From assembly GCA_965197545.1 (NCBI GenBank), contig CBDANJ010000007.1, positions 1,674,001-1,738,000 on the forward strand: DNA of 64,000 nt, in the 5' to 3' direction. The stretch is from CATOSP01 sp965197545 (GTDB taxonomy: Bacteria > Chloroflexota > Dehalococcoidia > Lucifugimonadales > UBA3495). This document shows positions 42,147 through 50,364 of the stretch, piece by piece (position 1 is the stretch's first letter; each line of letters starts with the position of its first letter). The notes under the pieces were generated by a model. That model worked only from the letters and a program-made list of their open reading frames with translations. It was not told the origin of the DNA and made no database searches. The translations under genes were made by a program, and so were the position numbers.

Positions 42147-42264
42147 ACCCTCGCGGGAATGACGGGTTGCGGCGAGACATCTCAAGAGGATTATCATAGA
42201 GGTGACCGGCGTGGGATTCAGCCAATCCGCGTCATCATCTCTGAACAGTTACGCGCAAACCGGC

Positions 42265-44295
42265 CTATGCGGCTACCCGCTTTCTCCGGTGGTGAACGTA
42301 GTCCACCAGGACATATTCACCCAAGTTGGAGGCGCTGGAGAAGAACGCCCGCCCCCGGTTGATGCGGGTCAATCTATCGACGAAATTCACGAGCTGGTAA
42401 GAGTTCTCCAACATGAAGGTGTTTATCGTGATGTCCTCCTGGGTGCACCGCTTGACTTCCTTCAGGGTCTCCTGCTCGGTGCGGTAGCTGGGCGGGTATG
42501 CAAAGTAGGCCCGCTCCCCTTCCAAGTGGGCGGTGGGCTCTCCGTCAGTAATCAATAGGATTTGTTTGGTGGCTCCCTTTTCCCGGCTTAGAAGCTTTCG
42601 GGCCAGCATCAAAGCGTGGTGCAGGTTGGTCCCTGATACCCATGCGTTCCAACTGACGTCGGCCAGTTCCTCTTCTTTGATCTCCCTGGCGTAATCGGAG
42701 AACCCGATGATGTGGAGGCGGTCCCTGGGGTACTGACCTCGGATCAGGGCCATCAACGCCAGGGTAACCTTCTTTGCCGCCTGGAAGTTGTTGAACAAGC
42801 CCATGGACCGGCTCTGGTCCAACAGCACCGCGGTGGCGGCCTTGGTCATGTGTTCCGTCCGGTAGATCTCGAAGTCCTCGGGCGTCATCTTGACGGGTAG
42901 CTGGGGACCTGAGCGTAGGACCGCGTTCTTGACGGTTGTCTGAAGGTCGATCTGGAAGGGGTCGCCAAACTCGTACTTCTTGGTCTCGCCCAGCCAGTCG
43001 CCGTTGGTGCCGCGGATTTCCATATCGTGGTCACCTAGCCGGTCCTTCTTCAGGTGCGCGAACACTTCGATAAGCGCTTTCTGGCCTATGCGCCTGATAC
43101 CACGCGCCGTCAACTCCGCTTTGTCGTCGCCGGTAATGTAACCGGCGTCCTCCAGCATCTTGCGCAGCCGGTCTATCTCATCCCAGGCGCGGCGGGCCTC
43201 TTCGCCGAGCAGTTCCGCCAGCTTCTCGGGGTCGACTTCGCCAAGTTGACCGGTGCGCATCGCTTCTTGCAGGGCTTTTTCCAACTGGTCCAGGTCCTGC
43301 ATGTTGCGCATCATTTCCATAGCCTGTTCCATGGTCAGGCTATCATCACCCAGGAAAGGGTACTGCTGGCGCATTTGGTCCATGGGCATCAGTTGTTCCA
43401 TCAGAGACGCGAACTGGGCCATCTGTTGGCGCATCTCCGGGTCCATAGCGGCCATCAGCGATTCTTCGAGTTCGCGGCGGGCCTCGGGAGACATGCTGTC
43501 CATCATGGACTGCATCTGGGCCAACTGCTCCTGCAACTGTTCCATCAGCTCTTCGAAGCTCTGGGGAGGGTTGTCTCCGAACATTTGCCCGAACTGCCGC
43601 ATGAACTGGTCGAAATTGGGCTCCATTCCCTGCAGCTTATCGCGCATCATTTCGTTTATTTGCCGCATCATTTCCGCCATTGCGGCCATCTGCTCGGGGG
43701 ACATGCCCTCCATCTGTTCCCGCATCTGCTGGCCCATGTTCTGGGCCATTTGGCTCTTGAGCATGTCCAGGAGTTCTTGGAACTTCTGCTGGGCGTCGGG
43801 GTCGATGAAGTCGTACTCCATCAACTCTTTGATCTGGCCTCCCACGCCGTCGGGCAGGTCGTCCAGCTTCTCCCGGTTGCGTTGCGCGCGCTGCTCCAGC
43901 AGGTCGAGCAGGCCATCTTGTTGCTCGCGGTCCTCGTCGTTTGCCTGTGCCACCTGCTCCCTTGCCTGGTCCAGCCGTTGTTGGATGCCTTCGCGCTCGG
44001 TGCGGATGATGTCGTCAAGCCGCTCCTGGAGGTCGTCCACCACCGAGTCCATGTTGTATTGCTGCATCTGCTGGCGGCGTTGATTCTTCAACATCTCCAG
44101 CAGGTCACGCAGCCCGGGAAGTTGCTGGCCGTCCCGGTTCTCGAAGCCCTGCCGCATTAACTCCCGGAGGGCCTGCATGACGTCACCCCGGTTCAGGATC
44201 TCATCAGCCAGCCGGTCCATCAGCTCGTCGGCGTCCACGTCGAAGATCTGCTGGGTGCCGTCCCAATGGGAGTAACGGTAAGTGCGGTAAAGCAT
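42265..44295 (-). CDS. CoxE-like von Willebrand factor A domain protein
   Basis: The product has 676 residues from ATG 44295. The C-terminal quarter is a VWA domain with the metal site DQSRSM (DxSxS), HIIGFSDYAREI and the ITDGEPTAHLEG loop. The middle (residues about 150-370) is strongly rich in Met, Gln and Glu (MAQNMGQQMREQMEGM, EELMEQLQEQLAQMQSMMDS) and likely forms long helices. Such proteins usually act with a MoxR-type AAA ATPase that remodels or inserts cofactors into another protein. No such ATPase gene is in this window, although it may be elsewhere. It stands alone between a repeat region and a small P-loop gene. Confidence 0.85.
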   Translation of the reverse strand: MLYRTYRYSHWDGTQQIFDVDADELMDRLADEILNRGDVMQALRELMRQGFENRDGQQLPGLRDLLEMLKNQRRQQMQQYNMDSVVDDLQERLDDIIRTEREGIQQRLDQAREQVAQANDEDREQQDGLLDLLEQRAQRNREKLDDLPDGVGGQIKELMEYDFIDPDAQQKFQELLDMLKSQMAQNMGQQMREQMEGMSPEQMAAMAEMMRQINEMMRDKLQGMEPNFDQFMRQFGQMFGDNPPQSFEELMEQLQEQLAQMQSMMDSMSPEARRELEESLMAAMDPEMRQQMAQFASLMEQLMPMDQMRQQYPFLGDDSLTMEQAMEMMRNMQDLDQLEKALQEAMRTGQLGEVDPEKLAELLGEEARRAWDEIDRLRKMLEDAGYITGDDKAELTARGIRRIGQKALIEVFAHLKKDRLGDHDMEIRGTNGDWLGETKKYEFGDPFQIDLQTTVKNAVLRSGPQLPVKMTPEDFEIYRTEHMTKAATAVLLDQSRSMGLFNNFQAAKKVTLALMALIRGQYPRDRLHIIGFSDYAREIKEEELADVSWNAWVSGTNLHHALMLARKLLSREKGATKQILLITDGEPTAHLEGERAYFAYPPSYRTEQETLKEVKRCTQEDITINTFMLENSYQLVNFVDRLTRINRGRAFFSSASNLGEYVLVDYVHHRRKRVAA

Positions 44296-44452
44296 GGTTA
44301 CCTCGTTGCGCCGGTTTTTCGGTCCGCCGGGGCAGGCGATAGTTGCCCCATGATACCCCGTGCAATCCTGGGACAGCAAGGGCGGCCTTTGGCCACTGAA
44401 CACTTACTTTTCCCCGCCCGGTCCCGCGAGGATGGGGGTGATTCGCGGAATT

Positions 44453-44995
44453 TCAAGGACTGACCGGGAGACTGAATCGTTCGATGATTAGTAGGGCGGC
44501 CCGCTGAGGATCCAGCGTGGAAGTGTCGATGGTCAGCCGGGTATCGGGTAAGGGAGGATAGTCGAAGCCGCCGGAGTCTCGAATCCTGCGGTATTGGACA
44601 AGGGAGTGGATTTTCCCATATTGGGCGCGGGAATCGTTCTCCATCCGCCGCTCCAGTTCCTCGTCGGGGCAGGTCAGTTGGACGAAGATAGTTTCCGCTC
44701 CGGAGGCTTCCATAGATTCTGTCAGATCGGCCATGAATCCGGGGCTGACGGTGCGTTCCGGGGTGAAGGTAATGATGACTCCGTCTATCCGCTCTCCGGC
44801 GGCCCTCGTCAAAACGTCCAGCCACACTTGCTCCCTGAGTTCCACGAATGGAGCGGTCCCAAATCCAAACACTGGTGTGAGCATGTCGACCACCAAGTGG
44901 TTGTGAAATACCGGGAACCCGGTCCTGGAGCCTAGCTCATTTGCGACGGTGAGCTTTCCCGAAGCCGCCGGTCCGTAAATGCACAAAAGCAACAT
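44453..44995 (-). CDS. Small P-loop ATPase/kinase
   Basis: The product has 180 residues. LLLCIYGPAASGKLTVANEL is a Walker A loop (GxxxSGKxT) at the N-terminus, and VIITFTPERTVSPGF with the following acidic helix resembles the lid region of nucleotide or shikimate kinases. ETIFVQLTCPDEELERRMEN is the usual kinase strand and helix. The substrate is not evident, and it is similar to hypothetical AAA_18/AAA_33-type kinases. The VWA gene is about 160 bp downstream and a cysteine-hydrolase gene starts 27 bp upstream. Confidence 0.75.
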   Translation of the reverse strand: MLLLCIYGPAASGKLTVANELGSRTGFPVFHNHLVVDMLTPVFGFGTAPFVELREQVWLDVLTRAAGERIDGVIITFTPERTVSPGFMADLTESMEASGAETIFVQLTCPDEELERRMENDSRAQYGKIHSLVQYRRIRDSGGFDYPPLPDTRLTIDTSTLDPQRAALLIIERFSLPVSP

Positions 44996-45022
44996 GCCGG
45001 AAGTCCTGCGCCCTTGACCGGG

Positions 45023-45544
45023 CTAGATGACCGCCGCCCCGAGTATCTTTTGAAGGTGTCCGAGCGCCCACGTATGCGCACCTGGGTCGAAGGTGGCCAC
45101 ACAGTTTTCCGGCACCTCAACTGGATAGTCCCGATTGCGGGCGTCGGCGGTGGTGTGGAGAACGCAGATATCGGTGCAGACTCCGCAGACGATTATCTTT
45201 TCCGGCTCCAGGCTTTCCAACCGCTGTGCCAGGTCAGTGTTGAAGAATCCGCTGTATCGGTTTTTGGGAACGACGTTGGTGTCCGTGACAAACGACTCCA
45301 GTTCCGGTATGACGTTGGGCTCCTCGGTGCCCTTGACGCAATGGACCGGGAACATACTGAATTCCAGGTCGCCGGGGTCGTGGTGATCGGAGATGAAGAG
45401 AATGTGGGAACCGTTGGCCTGCTCCCGCTCCAACAGTGCGCGAATGTTGGGAATGATGTTCCGAGCCTCGTCGCCGCAATAAAGGTTGTGGCCTGGTTCG
45501 AGAAATCCTTTGACCATGTCTACGACCAGGACTATGTTGGCCAT
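45023..45544 (-). CDS. Cysteine hydrolase, isochorismatase/nicotinamidase family
   Basis: The product has 173 residues. The catalytic Asp9 lies in VLVVDMVKGFLEPGH, Lys in VVPKNRYSGFFNT and nucleophile Cys in IIVCGVCTDICVLHTTADA. ISDHHDPGDLEFSMFPVHC fits the metal-binding His of nicotinamidases (D-x-H type, here SDHHDP). It may deamidate nicotinamide to nicotinate for NAD recycling, or act on a related amide. The length is close to that of nicotinamidase-type members. The adjoining genes do not narrow the substrate. Confidence 0.85.
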   Translation of the reverse strand: MANIVLVVDMVKGFLEPGHNLYCGDEARNIIPNIRALLEREQANGSHILFISDHHDPGDLEFSMFPVHCVKGTEEPNVIPELESFVTDTNVVPKNRYSGFFNTDLAQRLESLEPEKIIVCGVCTDICVLHTTADARNRDYPVEVPENCVATFDPGAHTWALGHLQKILGAAVI

Positions 45545-45586
45545 GCCTTAGTCACCTCGCTTTCACCGTCGTTGGTTAGCCGGTAT

Positions 45587-46114
45587 CTACCGCCCTGGGG
45601 TCCAGGGCTGACCGTCGACCAATATCCGCTTAATCACCGCGTGTCCCGCCCGGTCTACGGCCGCCACCACTTTGACGTCTCCCGCGGTCTCAATGGCGCG
45701 GCCCGTCCCTTCGGGAACAAAATAAGTCCCGATGTTGAAATCAAGCCTGCCGTCGTTGCCCATCACGCCTCGTATGGCCACCTGTCCCGCATCGTTTCGG
45801 CTGCGATGATAGCCGACGGCTACCCAGTGTGGACGGCCTTCCCGCAGCGTGACATAGATTGGAGTTTGAGGGGCGGGCCGGTCAGGGTCGCTCCGAGTCC
45901 AGGGCAGGCTGCCACGAGATCCAGAGGTCGCGATTTCATAGCCAAGAATGACGTAGTCCCCCTGGAGAATCGAACGAGGGTCCACGGGCACGGTCTGCAG
46001 AACGACTTCCGTGCCGGTCTGTAACGTTGTCTCCTTCACTCCAATTATTGCCAGCAGGACCACCATTTGGAATCCGACGATGCACCAGAACGAAAGGTTA
46101 AATCGAAGGCTCAT
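45587..46114 (-). CDS. GDYXXLXY domain protein
   Basis: The product has 175 residues from ATG 46114. A membrane helix at about 9-28 is followed by an external domain with the name-giving motif ILQGDYVILGYEI (GDY.xLxY). The gene follows a DUF2157 gene with a four-base overlap (ATGA), and this pair is a known, widespread association. An in-frame longer start would run through the DUF2157 gene and is rejected. The protein is anchored in the membrane with a domain outside. The function is unknown. Confidence 0.85.
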   Translation of the reverse strand: MSLRFNLSFWCIVGFQMVVLLAIIGVKETTLQTGTEVVLQTVPVDPRSILQGDYVILGYEIATSGSRGSLPWTRSDPDRPAPQTPIYVTLREGRPHWVAVGYHRSRNDAGQVAIRGVMGNDGRLDFNIGTYFVPEGTGRAIETAGDVKVVAAVDRAGHAVIKRILVDGQPWTPGR

Positions 46115-47379
46115 TGGGACCCCTCCATAGTGCGGAGTCTGCCGACCATCAACCTCCGCCCTCGCTCTAACAAGAACCCGCCCCCGAGCAAAATGACCCC
46201 AGCCACAATAAAGACCACCGACCGGTCGAGCAGCCCGAAACCGAATTCGAAGTACCGCGTGAAAACGTCGATGCTGAAGAAAACCAAGCCGATGTTGATG
46301 AACGCTTCTTGACCAGTGACGTATCCGTATATCAGCAGACCGACTATCCCCGCGAGGAGCAGTGCGTTGAACAGCAACGGATAGACCCATCCGTCCCCAG
46401 CCGGTAGAAAGACTACCAAACAGGCGGACAGCAGGCACACTGCCGCCCAAGCGGCCAGGCACGGGTACAGTCCAGAGGCGAATCCCCTCCGCCGGATAGC
46501 GAGCCAGCCGCCCAGAAGTCCGAGCGCCATCACGAGGACCGCCCCTCCGGCCAGCAGCCAATATTCCACCGACACGCCGGGTCCAGGGGGTCCGCTTGGA
46601 CCACTTCCCCAAATGTGATAAAACTCGTCCCACCAGAACCGGAACGTGAGAAGGTAGATCGACGCGAGAGTTAACACGGTCCCCAGCAACTCGTAGGGCT
46701 TGGCGTAAATCCTGGTGATAGGAGCCGTCCCATGCAACTGCCCCAGGCTAAACAGGGCCAGTCCCAGGACCAGATACAAGGGAAAAGCTCGGAAGGGAGT
46801 CAAATCCCAGTCCGAGAGCCAGACCTGGCTCCGAAATCCGATAGCAGCTAGGAATAGGATGATGCTAAGGGTCAATACGGCCCGCGAACGGGTAACGTAG
46901 GCCAGCGGGACTACTCCAAGGAACCACAGGGACACCAGGTCCGGGCTGTTGACCGGGATGTGGTAAGCCTGGGCTACCAGGTGGATAGCCGCGCCGTAGA
47001 ACACTGAGGCTAGCAGAATGACCGCGACCCCCGCCCGCAGATAGCCCCGCCGGTAACGCGCCCAATACCCCGCCGCATAGACCGCCGGCACTCCGGCCAG
47101 CATGAAGGCCAGCTTCATTTCCCTGGATATCGCCTGCCAATTGGCGGCGATGAATAGAATCACCCCCAGGCCAATAAGCACCGCGCCCAGAATGACCAAA
47201 ACGCTGATCAACCGGCCCCTGGAAACCGGACCTTCGTCGATGGTCTCGTAACTTGCGAGGATGGCGGACGCCTGTTCCGGGGTGATGATGCCCCGGTCTC
47301 GCCATCCGGCCACCGCGTTTGGCAGTTGGGCCGCGAAAGTCTGGTCTGGTCTGGCTTTGGTGATCGGGTCGTCATTCAT
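46111..47379 (-). CDS. DUF2157 multi-pass membrane protein
   Basis: The product has 422 residues. The N-terminal DUF2157 domain reads AGWRDRGIITPEQASAILAS, then ISVLVILGAVLIGLGVILFI and AANWQAISREMKLAFML. Ten or more hydrophobic segments follow. The gene overlaps the GDYXXLXY gene by four bases and precedes it in transcription. These are integral membrane proteins of unknown role, sometimes thought to serve in envelope homeostasis. No peptide motif indicates transport. Confidence 0.85.
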   Translation of the reverse strand: MNDDPITKARPDQTFAAQLPNAVAGWRDRGIITPEQASAILASYETIDEGPVSRGRLISVLVILGAVLIGLGVILFIAANWQAISREMKLAFMLAGVPAVYAAGYWARYRRGYLRAGVAVILLASVFYGAAIHLVAQAYHIPVNSPDLVSLWFLGVVPLAYVTRSRAVLTLSIILFLAAIGFRSQVWLSDWDLTPFRAFPLYLVLGLALFSLGQLHGTAPITRIYAKPYELLGTVLTLASIYLLTFRFWWDEFYHIWGSGPSGPPGPGVSVEYWLLAGGAVLVMALGLLGGWLAIRRRGFASGLYPCLAAWAAVCLLSACLVVFLPAGDGWVYPLLFNALLLAGIVGLLIYGYVTGQEAFINIGLVFFSIDVFTRYFEFGFGLLDRSVVFIVAGVILLGGGFLLERGRRLMVGRLRTMEGSQ

Positions 47380-47419
47380 GCTTGGCGCTCGTAAATGGAA
47401 TTGGGCCGTGTCGTGAGGG

Positions 47420-48526
47420 TTATTGGCCCGGAGGCCTCACGGGCGGAGGGTTCGCCCGCGGTCTTTCTAGAGCCTGGGCTTCCAGGGTAAAACAGGTCCG
47501 ACCCACTCCGTGGTCCCAGGCCCTTTCCGAGAATGTGCGGTCCCGGTCATTGAGAGCCGCCGTGTCGGTGGCGAACTCCGCGCACAGCTCGTAATTCCCG
47601 CCCTCCAGGACACGGTACTCATAGGAACGCCCGGATTCGGGATCGTCGATCCGGCGGATGAAATACCGGGGGTCCGACATCTGTTGCAGGTCTTCAGGCA
47701 GTTCCTGGTTCAGCTCCCAGTAAAGGTCGATGTTCCGTGAGATGTTGTCCAGGTGGGAAACCCGGTCGCGGTCAAGCCTGATGTCCCGCTGCTTGCCCGG
47801 CGTTCCCGTGAGAAAGAGGGCGTAACCCAGGCAGGCTACGACCACAATTACAACTCCGGCGGCAATCACACGCAACGTCTGTGGGGCTTTCGCGTTTGTG
47901 GCCGGGGCCTCTGACTGCCGCATGTCCCGGAGATAGAACCCGAATACGCACGCGGTGACAACCAGGATGGCGGCGGCCTTCAGGAAAAATGGGAGAGTAG
48001 GGGAGCCCATCAGCAAACTGGTTATCACTGCGATCAGGTCGCCGAGAATGACCCCCGCCGCCACCACCAGCGTCAGGTATGTCAGCCACCGGCGCACAAG
48101 CGATTGCCGCCTCTCCGGGTCTGCAGCCACCTCGGAAGCCAGGCGTCGCATCAGAAAAAGGTAGAACGGGAAGGCCACAATCACCGACGCCATGGCAGTT
48201 GCCTGGCCACCCGATGGATACCGGCCCCTGAACGCGCCGACGTCCGGGAATGTCTGGTCGATGAGGCCGAAGACGAGGATTCCGAAGCTGATTGCCGAAA
48301 CATAAAGGGCGATAAAGGATACGAGGTAGAGGAACGCTTCCCGGGCATGAACGTATGGCGTTGGCCGGGGCACCGCAACGGGGAAGGTAAGGTCTGCGAA
48401 GGCCGCGAGGCCGTTTCTCACCTCGCTGTCCTGCCATCCTGCCTGGGTCAGGACTTCGCGGATGGCGTCTTTAGACTGTCCCCGCTCCAGAGACTCCTTG
48501 ATGAAGGAACGAAGTTCGTTATTCAT
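47420..48526 (-). CDS. Membrane protein with DUF5671-like domain
   Basis: The product has 368 residues. The first 40 residues form a small helical domain (FIKESLERGQSKDAIREVLT, then QAGWQDSEV) that looks like a short DNA- or protein-binding motif in front of DUF5671-like membrane domains. Helices lie at about 64-90, 111-128, 148-170, 176-197 and 227-246 (LYLVSFIALYVSAISFGILV). The C-terminal 120 residues form an outside domain (DNISRNIDLYWELNQELPED, RTFSERAWDHGVGRTCF). It is upstream of the DUF2157 gene in the same direction and may share an operon. The function is unknown. Confidence 0.72.
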   Translation of the reverse strand: MNNELRSFIKESLERGQSKDAIREVLTQAGWQDSEVRNGLAAFADLTFPVAVPRPTPYVHAREAFLYLVSFIALYVSAISFGILVFGLIDQTFPDVGAFRGRYPSGGQATAMASVIVAFPFYLFLMRRLASEVAADPERRQSLVRRWLTYLTLVVAAGVILGDLIAVITSLLMGSPTLPFFLKAAAILVVTACVFGFYLRDMRQSEAPATNAKAPQTLRVIAAGVVIVVVACLGYALFLTGTPGKQRDIRLDRDRVSHLDNISRNIDLYWELNQELPEDLQQMSDPRYFIRRIDDPESGRSYEYRVLEGGNYELCAEFATDTAALNDRDRTFSERAWDHGVGRTCFTLEAQALERPRANPPPVRPPGQ

Positions 48527-48537
48527 CTATGATGTGC

Positions 48538-49434
48538 CTACGGGGCATGGGTAGACCCAATTTCGGCGAACCTGGCATCTTGGGCCAGCATCTCGGACAG
48601 CCCGACCATCTCAAACGCCCCCTGAAGGCTGGTCATGCCGTCCATCAGGTGCGCGGTGGTCCCATATTCTTTGAGGTTTCGCATGACTTCCTGGACCGTC
48701 TTGCACACGGCCATAAAGGCGCTGCCAGGGAAGATCACCAGCTTGAAACCCAGTTTTTCCAATTCGTAAGACGGTATCAAGGGCGACTTCCCGCTTTCGA
48801 CGAAGTTGTAAAGCATGGGAACGTTGAATGTGGCGCAGACCTTCTCCGCCTCCTCCGGCGAACGAAGGGCTTCAACGAACAATGCGTCGGCTCCCGCTTT
48901 CACGTATTCCTCGCAACGCTTCATGGTGTCGTCCCAGCCGGTGACCGCGAGAGCGTCGGTTCGCACGATAATCACGAAATCGTCGTCGGTGCGGGCGTCG
49001 ACGGCGGCGCGGACTTTCTGAATCATCTCCTCCACCGGGACCACTCGCTTGTCGTCAAGGTGTCCGCAACGCTTGGGGCTTTCCTGGTCCTCGATGTGGA
49101 CTGCCGCCACGCCTGACCGCTCATATTGCCGGATGGTCCGTTGCACGTTCAGCACACCGCCGTAGCCGGTGTCAGCGTCGGCGATCACAGGGACGCCGAC
49201 GGTTTCTGCGATGGCGGCGGCGTTGGCCACCATCTCCGTCATAGTCGCCAAGCCGAGGTCGGGGCGGCCCAGCCGGGCTACCGACGTCCCGGCTCCGGTC
49301 ATGTAGACGGCGGGAAACCCAGCTTGTTCGATGATCTTGGCGGTGAGGCAGTCATAGGCCCCGGGAGCAACGATGATTCCCGGCGCGGCAAGTAGCTCGC
49401 GCAACCTCCGGGCGGGGCTATGAGTCGTATTCAC
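48538..49434 (-). CDS. Isocitrate lyase/PEP mutase family protein
   Basis: The product has 298 residues from GTG 49434, with GGAGG six bases upstream; a longer frame lacks such a site. APGAYDCLTAKIIEQAGFPA, VYMTGAGTS and VIADADTGYGGVLNVQRTIR are the substrate and metal positions. VHIEDQESPKRCGHLDDKRV has the KxCGH loop with the family Cys. It should be a methylisocitrate lyase, oxaloacetate decarboxylase or phosphonate-type lyase. Substrate assignment from sequence alone is not safe. It lies between a membrane gene and the fatty acid genes. Confidence 0.87.
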   Translation of the reverse strand: MNTTHSPARRLRELLAAPGIIVAPGAYDCLTAKIIEQAGFPAVYMTGAGTSVARLGRPDLGLATMTEMVANAAAIAETVGVPVIADADTGYGGVLNVQRTIRQYERSGVAAVHIEDQESPKRCGHLDDKRVVPVEEMIQKVRAAVDARTDDDFVIIVRTDALAVTGWDDTMKRCEEYVKAGADALFVEALRSPEEAEKVCATFNVPMLYNFVESGKSPLIPSYELEKLGFKLVIFPGSAFMAVCKTVQEVMRNLKEYGTTAHLMDGMTSLQGAFEMVGLSEMLAQDARFAEIGSTHAP

Positions 49435-49596
49435 GGCAACCTCCGGTGATGTGAGAATTCGGCTGAGGGAATTCGGTAGGAAGGAAATAGTTTCACGCCT
49501 ACAGTTATCGGAAGGATGTGCGCCGGATGGCGGAGCTGTCGTTGGGACTGTGGCCATGCCCTGGTCCCGGCCTCGGAGAGCCTGAGAGGAACGCGG

Positions 49597-50349
49597 TTAG
49601 GCGATCATGCCTCCGTCGATAGTCAGCACTTGCCCGGTAATGTAGCCCGCGCCTTTGCCGCAAAGAAACACTACGGCTTCCGCCACGTCCTCGGCGGCCC
49701 CGAACCTGCCCATTGGGATGCGCTCCAGGATGCGCTGGCGCGTCGCCTCCGAAAGCTGTTCCACCATCCCGGTTGCAACGTAACCGGGCGCCAGGGCGTT
49801 AACCGTTACGTTGCGGCTGGCGACTTCGCGGGCGACGGCCTTGGTGAACCCGATGAGTCCGGCCTTGGCGGCGGCGTAATTGGCTTGTCCCGGGTTCCCG
49901 CTGATCCCCACCACTGACGATATATTGATGATCCGCCCGCTGTGCTGCCGCACGAGATGGGGCATGACGTACCGGGTGCAGAGAAACGCGCCCTTAAGGT
50001 CTACGGTGAGCACCTGGTCCCAGTCCTCGGAGGTCATACGCAGCAAGAGGCGGTCCCGGTTGATCCCGGCGTTATTGACCAGAATGTCGATGTGGTCCCA
50101 TTTGTCGACCACCTGCTTTACAGCGGCTTGGGCGGAAGCCTCCTGGGTGACGTCGGCTTCCACCAGCAGCGCATCGCCGCCCCTGCTGTTGATGGAGTTT
50201 ACGATCTCGGTTGCGGCGTCCCGGCTGGAGAGGTAGTTGACTCCCACCTTAACCCCGGACTTCGCCAAGCGGCTGGCCACGACAGCGCCGATTCCACGTG
50301 ACGCACCGGTCACCAGGGCCACAGAGCCCGCCAGACCGTCGTCGGACAT
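49597..50349 (-). CDS. fabG: 3-oxoacyl-ACP reductase (FabG type)
   Basis: The product has 250 residues from ATG 50349. SVALVTGASRGIGAVVASRL binds NADPH, NNAGINRDRLLLRMTSEDW is the classical FabG segment, and NISSVVGISGNPGQANYAAA with the next Lys gives the Ser-Tyr-Lys triad. GYITGQVLTIDGGMIA is the usual end. It reduces 3-oxoacyl-ACP in fatty acid synthesis. The start lies 15 bp after the plsX stop, and a MaoC-type dehydratase gene is just upstream, so the three form a lipid operon. Confidence 0.92.
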   Translation of the reverse strand: MSDDGLAGSVALVTGASRGIGAVVASRLAKSGVKVGVNYLSSRDAATEIVNSINSRGGDALLVEADVTQEASAQAAVKQVVDKWDHIDILVNNAGINRDRLLLRMTSEDWDQVLTVDLKGAFLCTRYVMPHLVRQHSGRIINISSVVGISGNPGQANYAAAKAGLIGFTKAVAREVASRNVTVNALAPGYVATGMVEQLSEATRQRILERIPMGRFGAAEDVAEAVVFLCGKGAGYITGQVLTIDGGMIA

Positions 50350-50364
50350 ATCGGCTTGCAACCC

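Larger units (their letters stand above)
41724..42252. mobile_element. Nested inverted-repeat element, GTAACTGTTCAGA family, with 8-bp target duplication
   Basis: GTAACTGTTCAGA at the left and TCTGAACAGTTAC at the right form the ends. The direct repeat GCGCAAAC flanks it at 41716-41723 and 42253-42260. A second copy lies inverted at 58805-59080. The two copies share an exact 39-nt end (41724-41762 with 59042-59080) and about 80% identity over 60 bp at the other end. The interior contains two further inverted-repeat elements and an AGCCTG hairpin. No protein is encoded. Confidence 0.8.

Noticed and set aside
43054..44160. Long plus-strand open frame of 368 codons opposite the VWA gene
   Set aside because: It is rich in His and Leu, which is the mirror of the Met/Gln-rich helical part of the VWA gene. 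The VWA frame has a clear domain and the mirror has none.
45014..46024. Plus-strand open frame of 336 codons across the cysteine hydrolase and GDYXXLXY genes
   Set aside because: It spans two genes with recognised domains on the other strand and has no motif of its own.
45587..46633. A 348-codon version of the GDYXXLXY gene
   Set aside because: The first half is a shifted frame of the DUF2157 gene. ATG 46114 with the ATGA overlap gives the normal family length.
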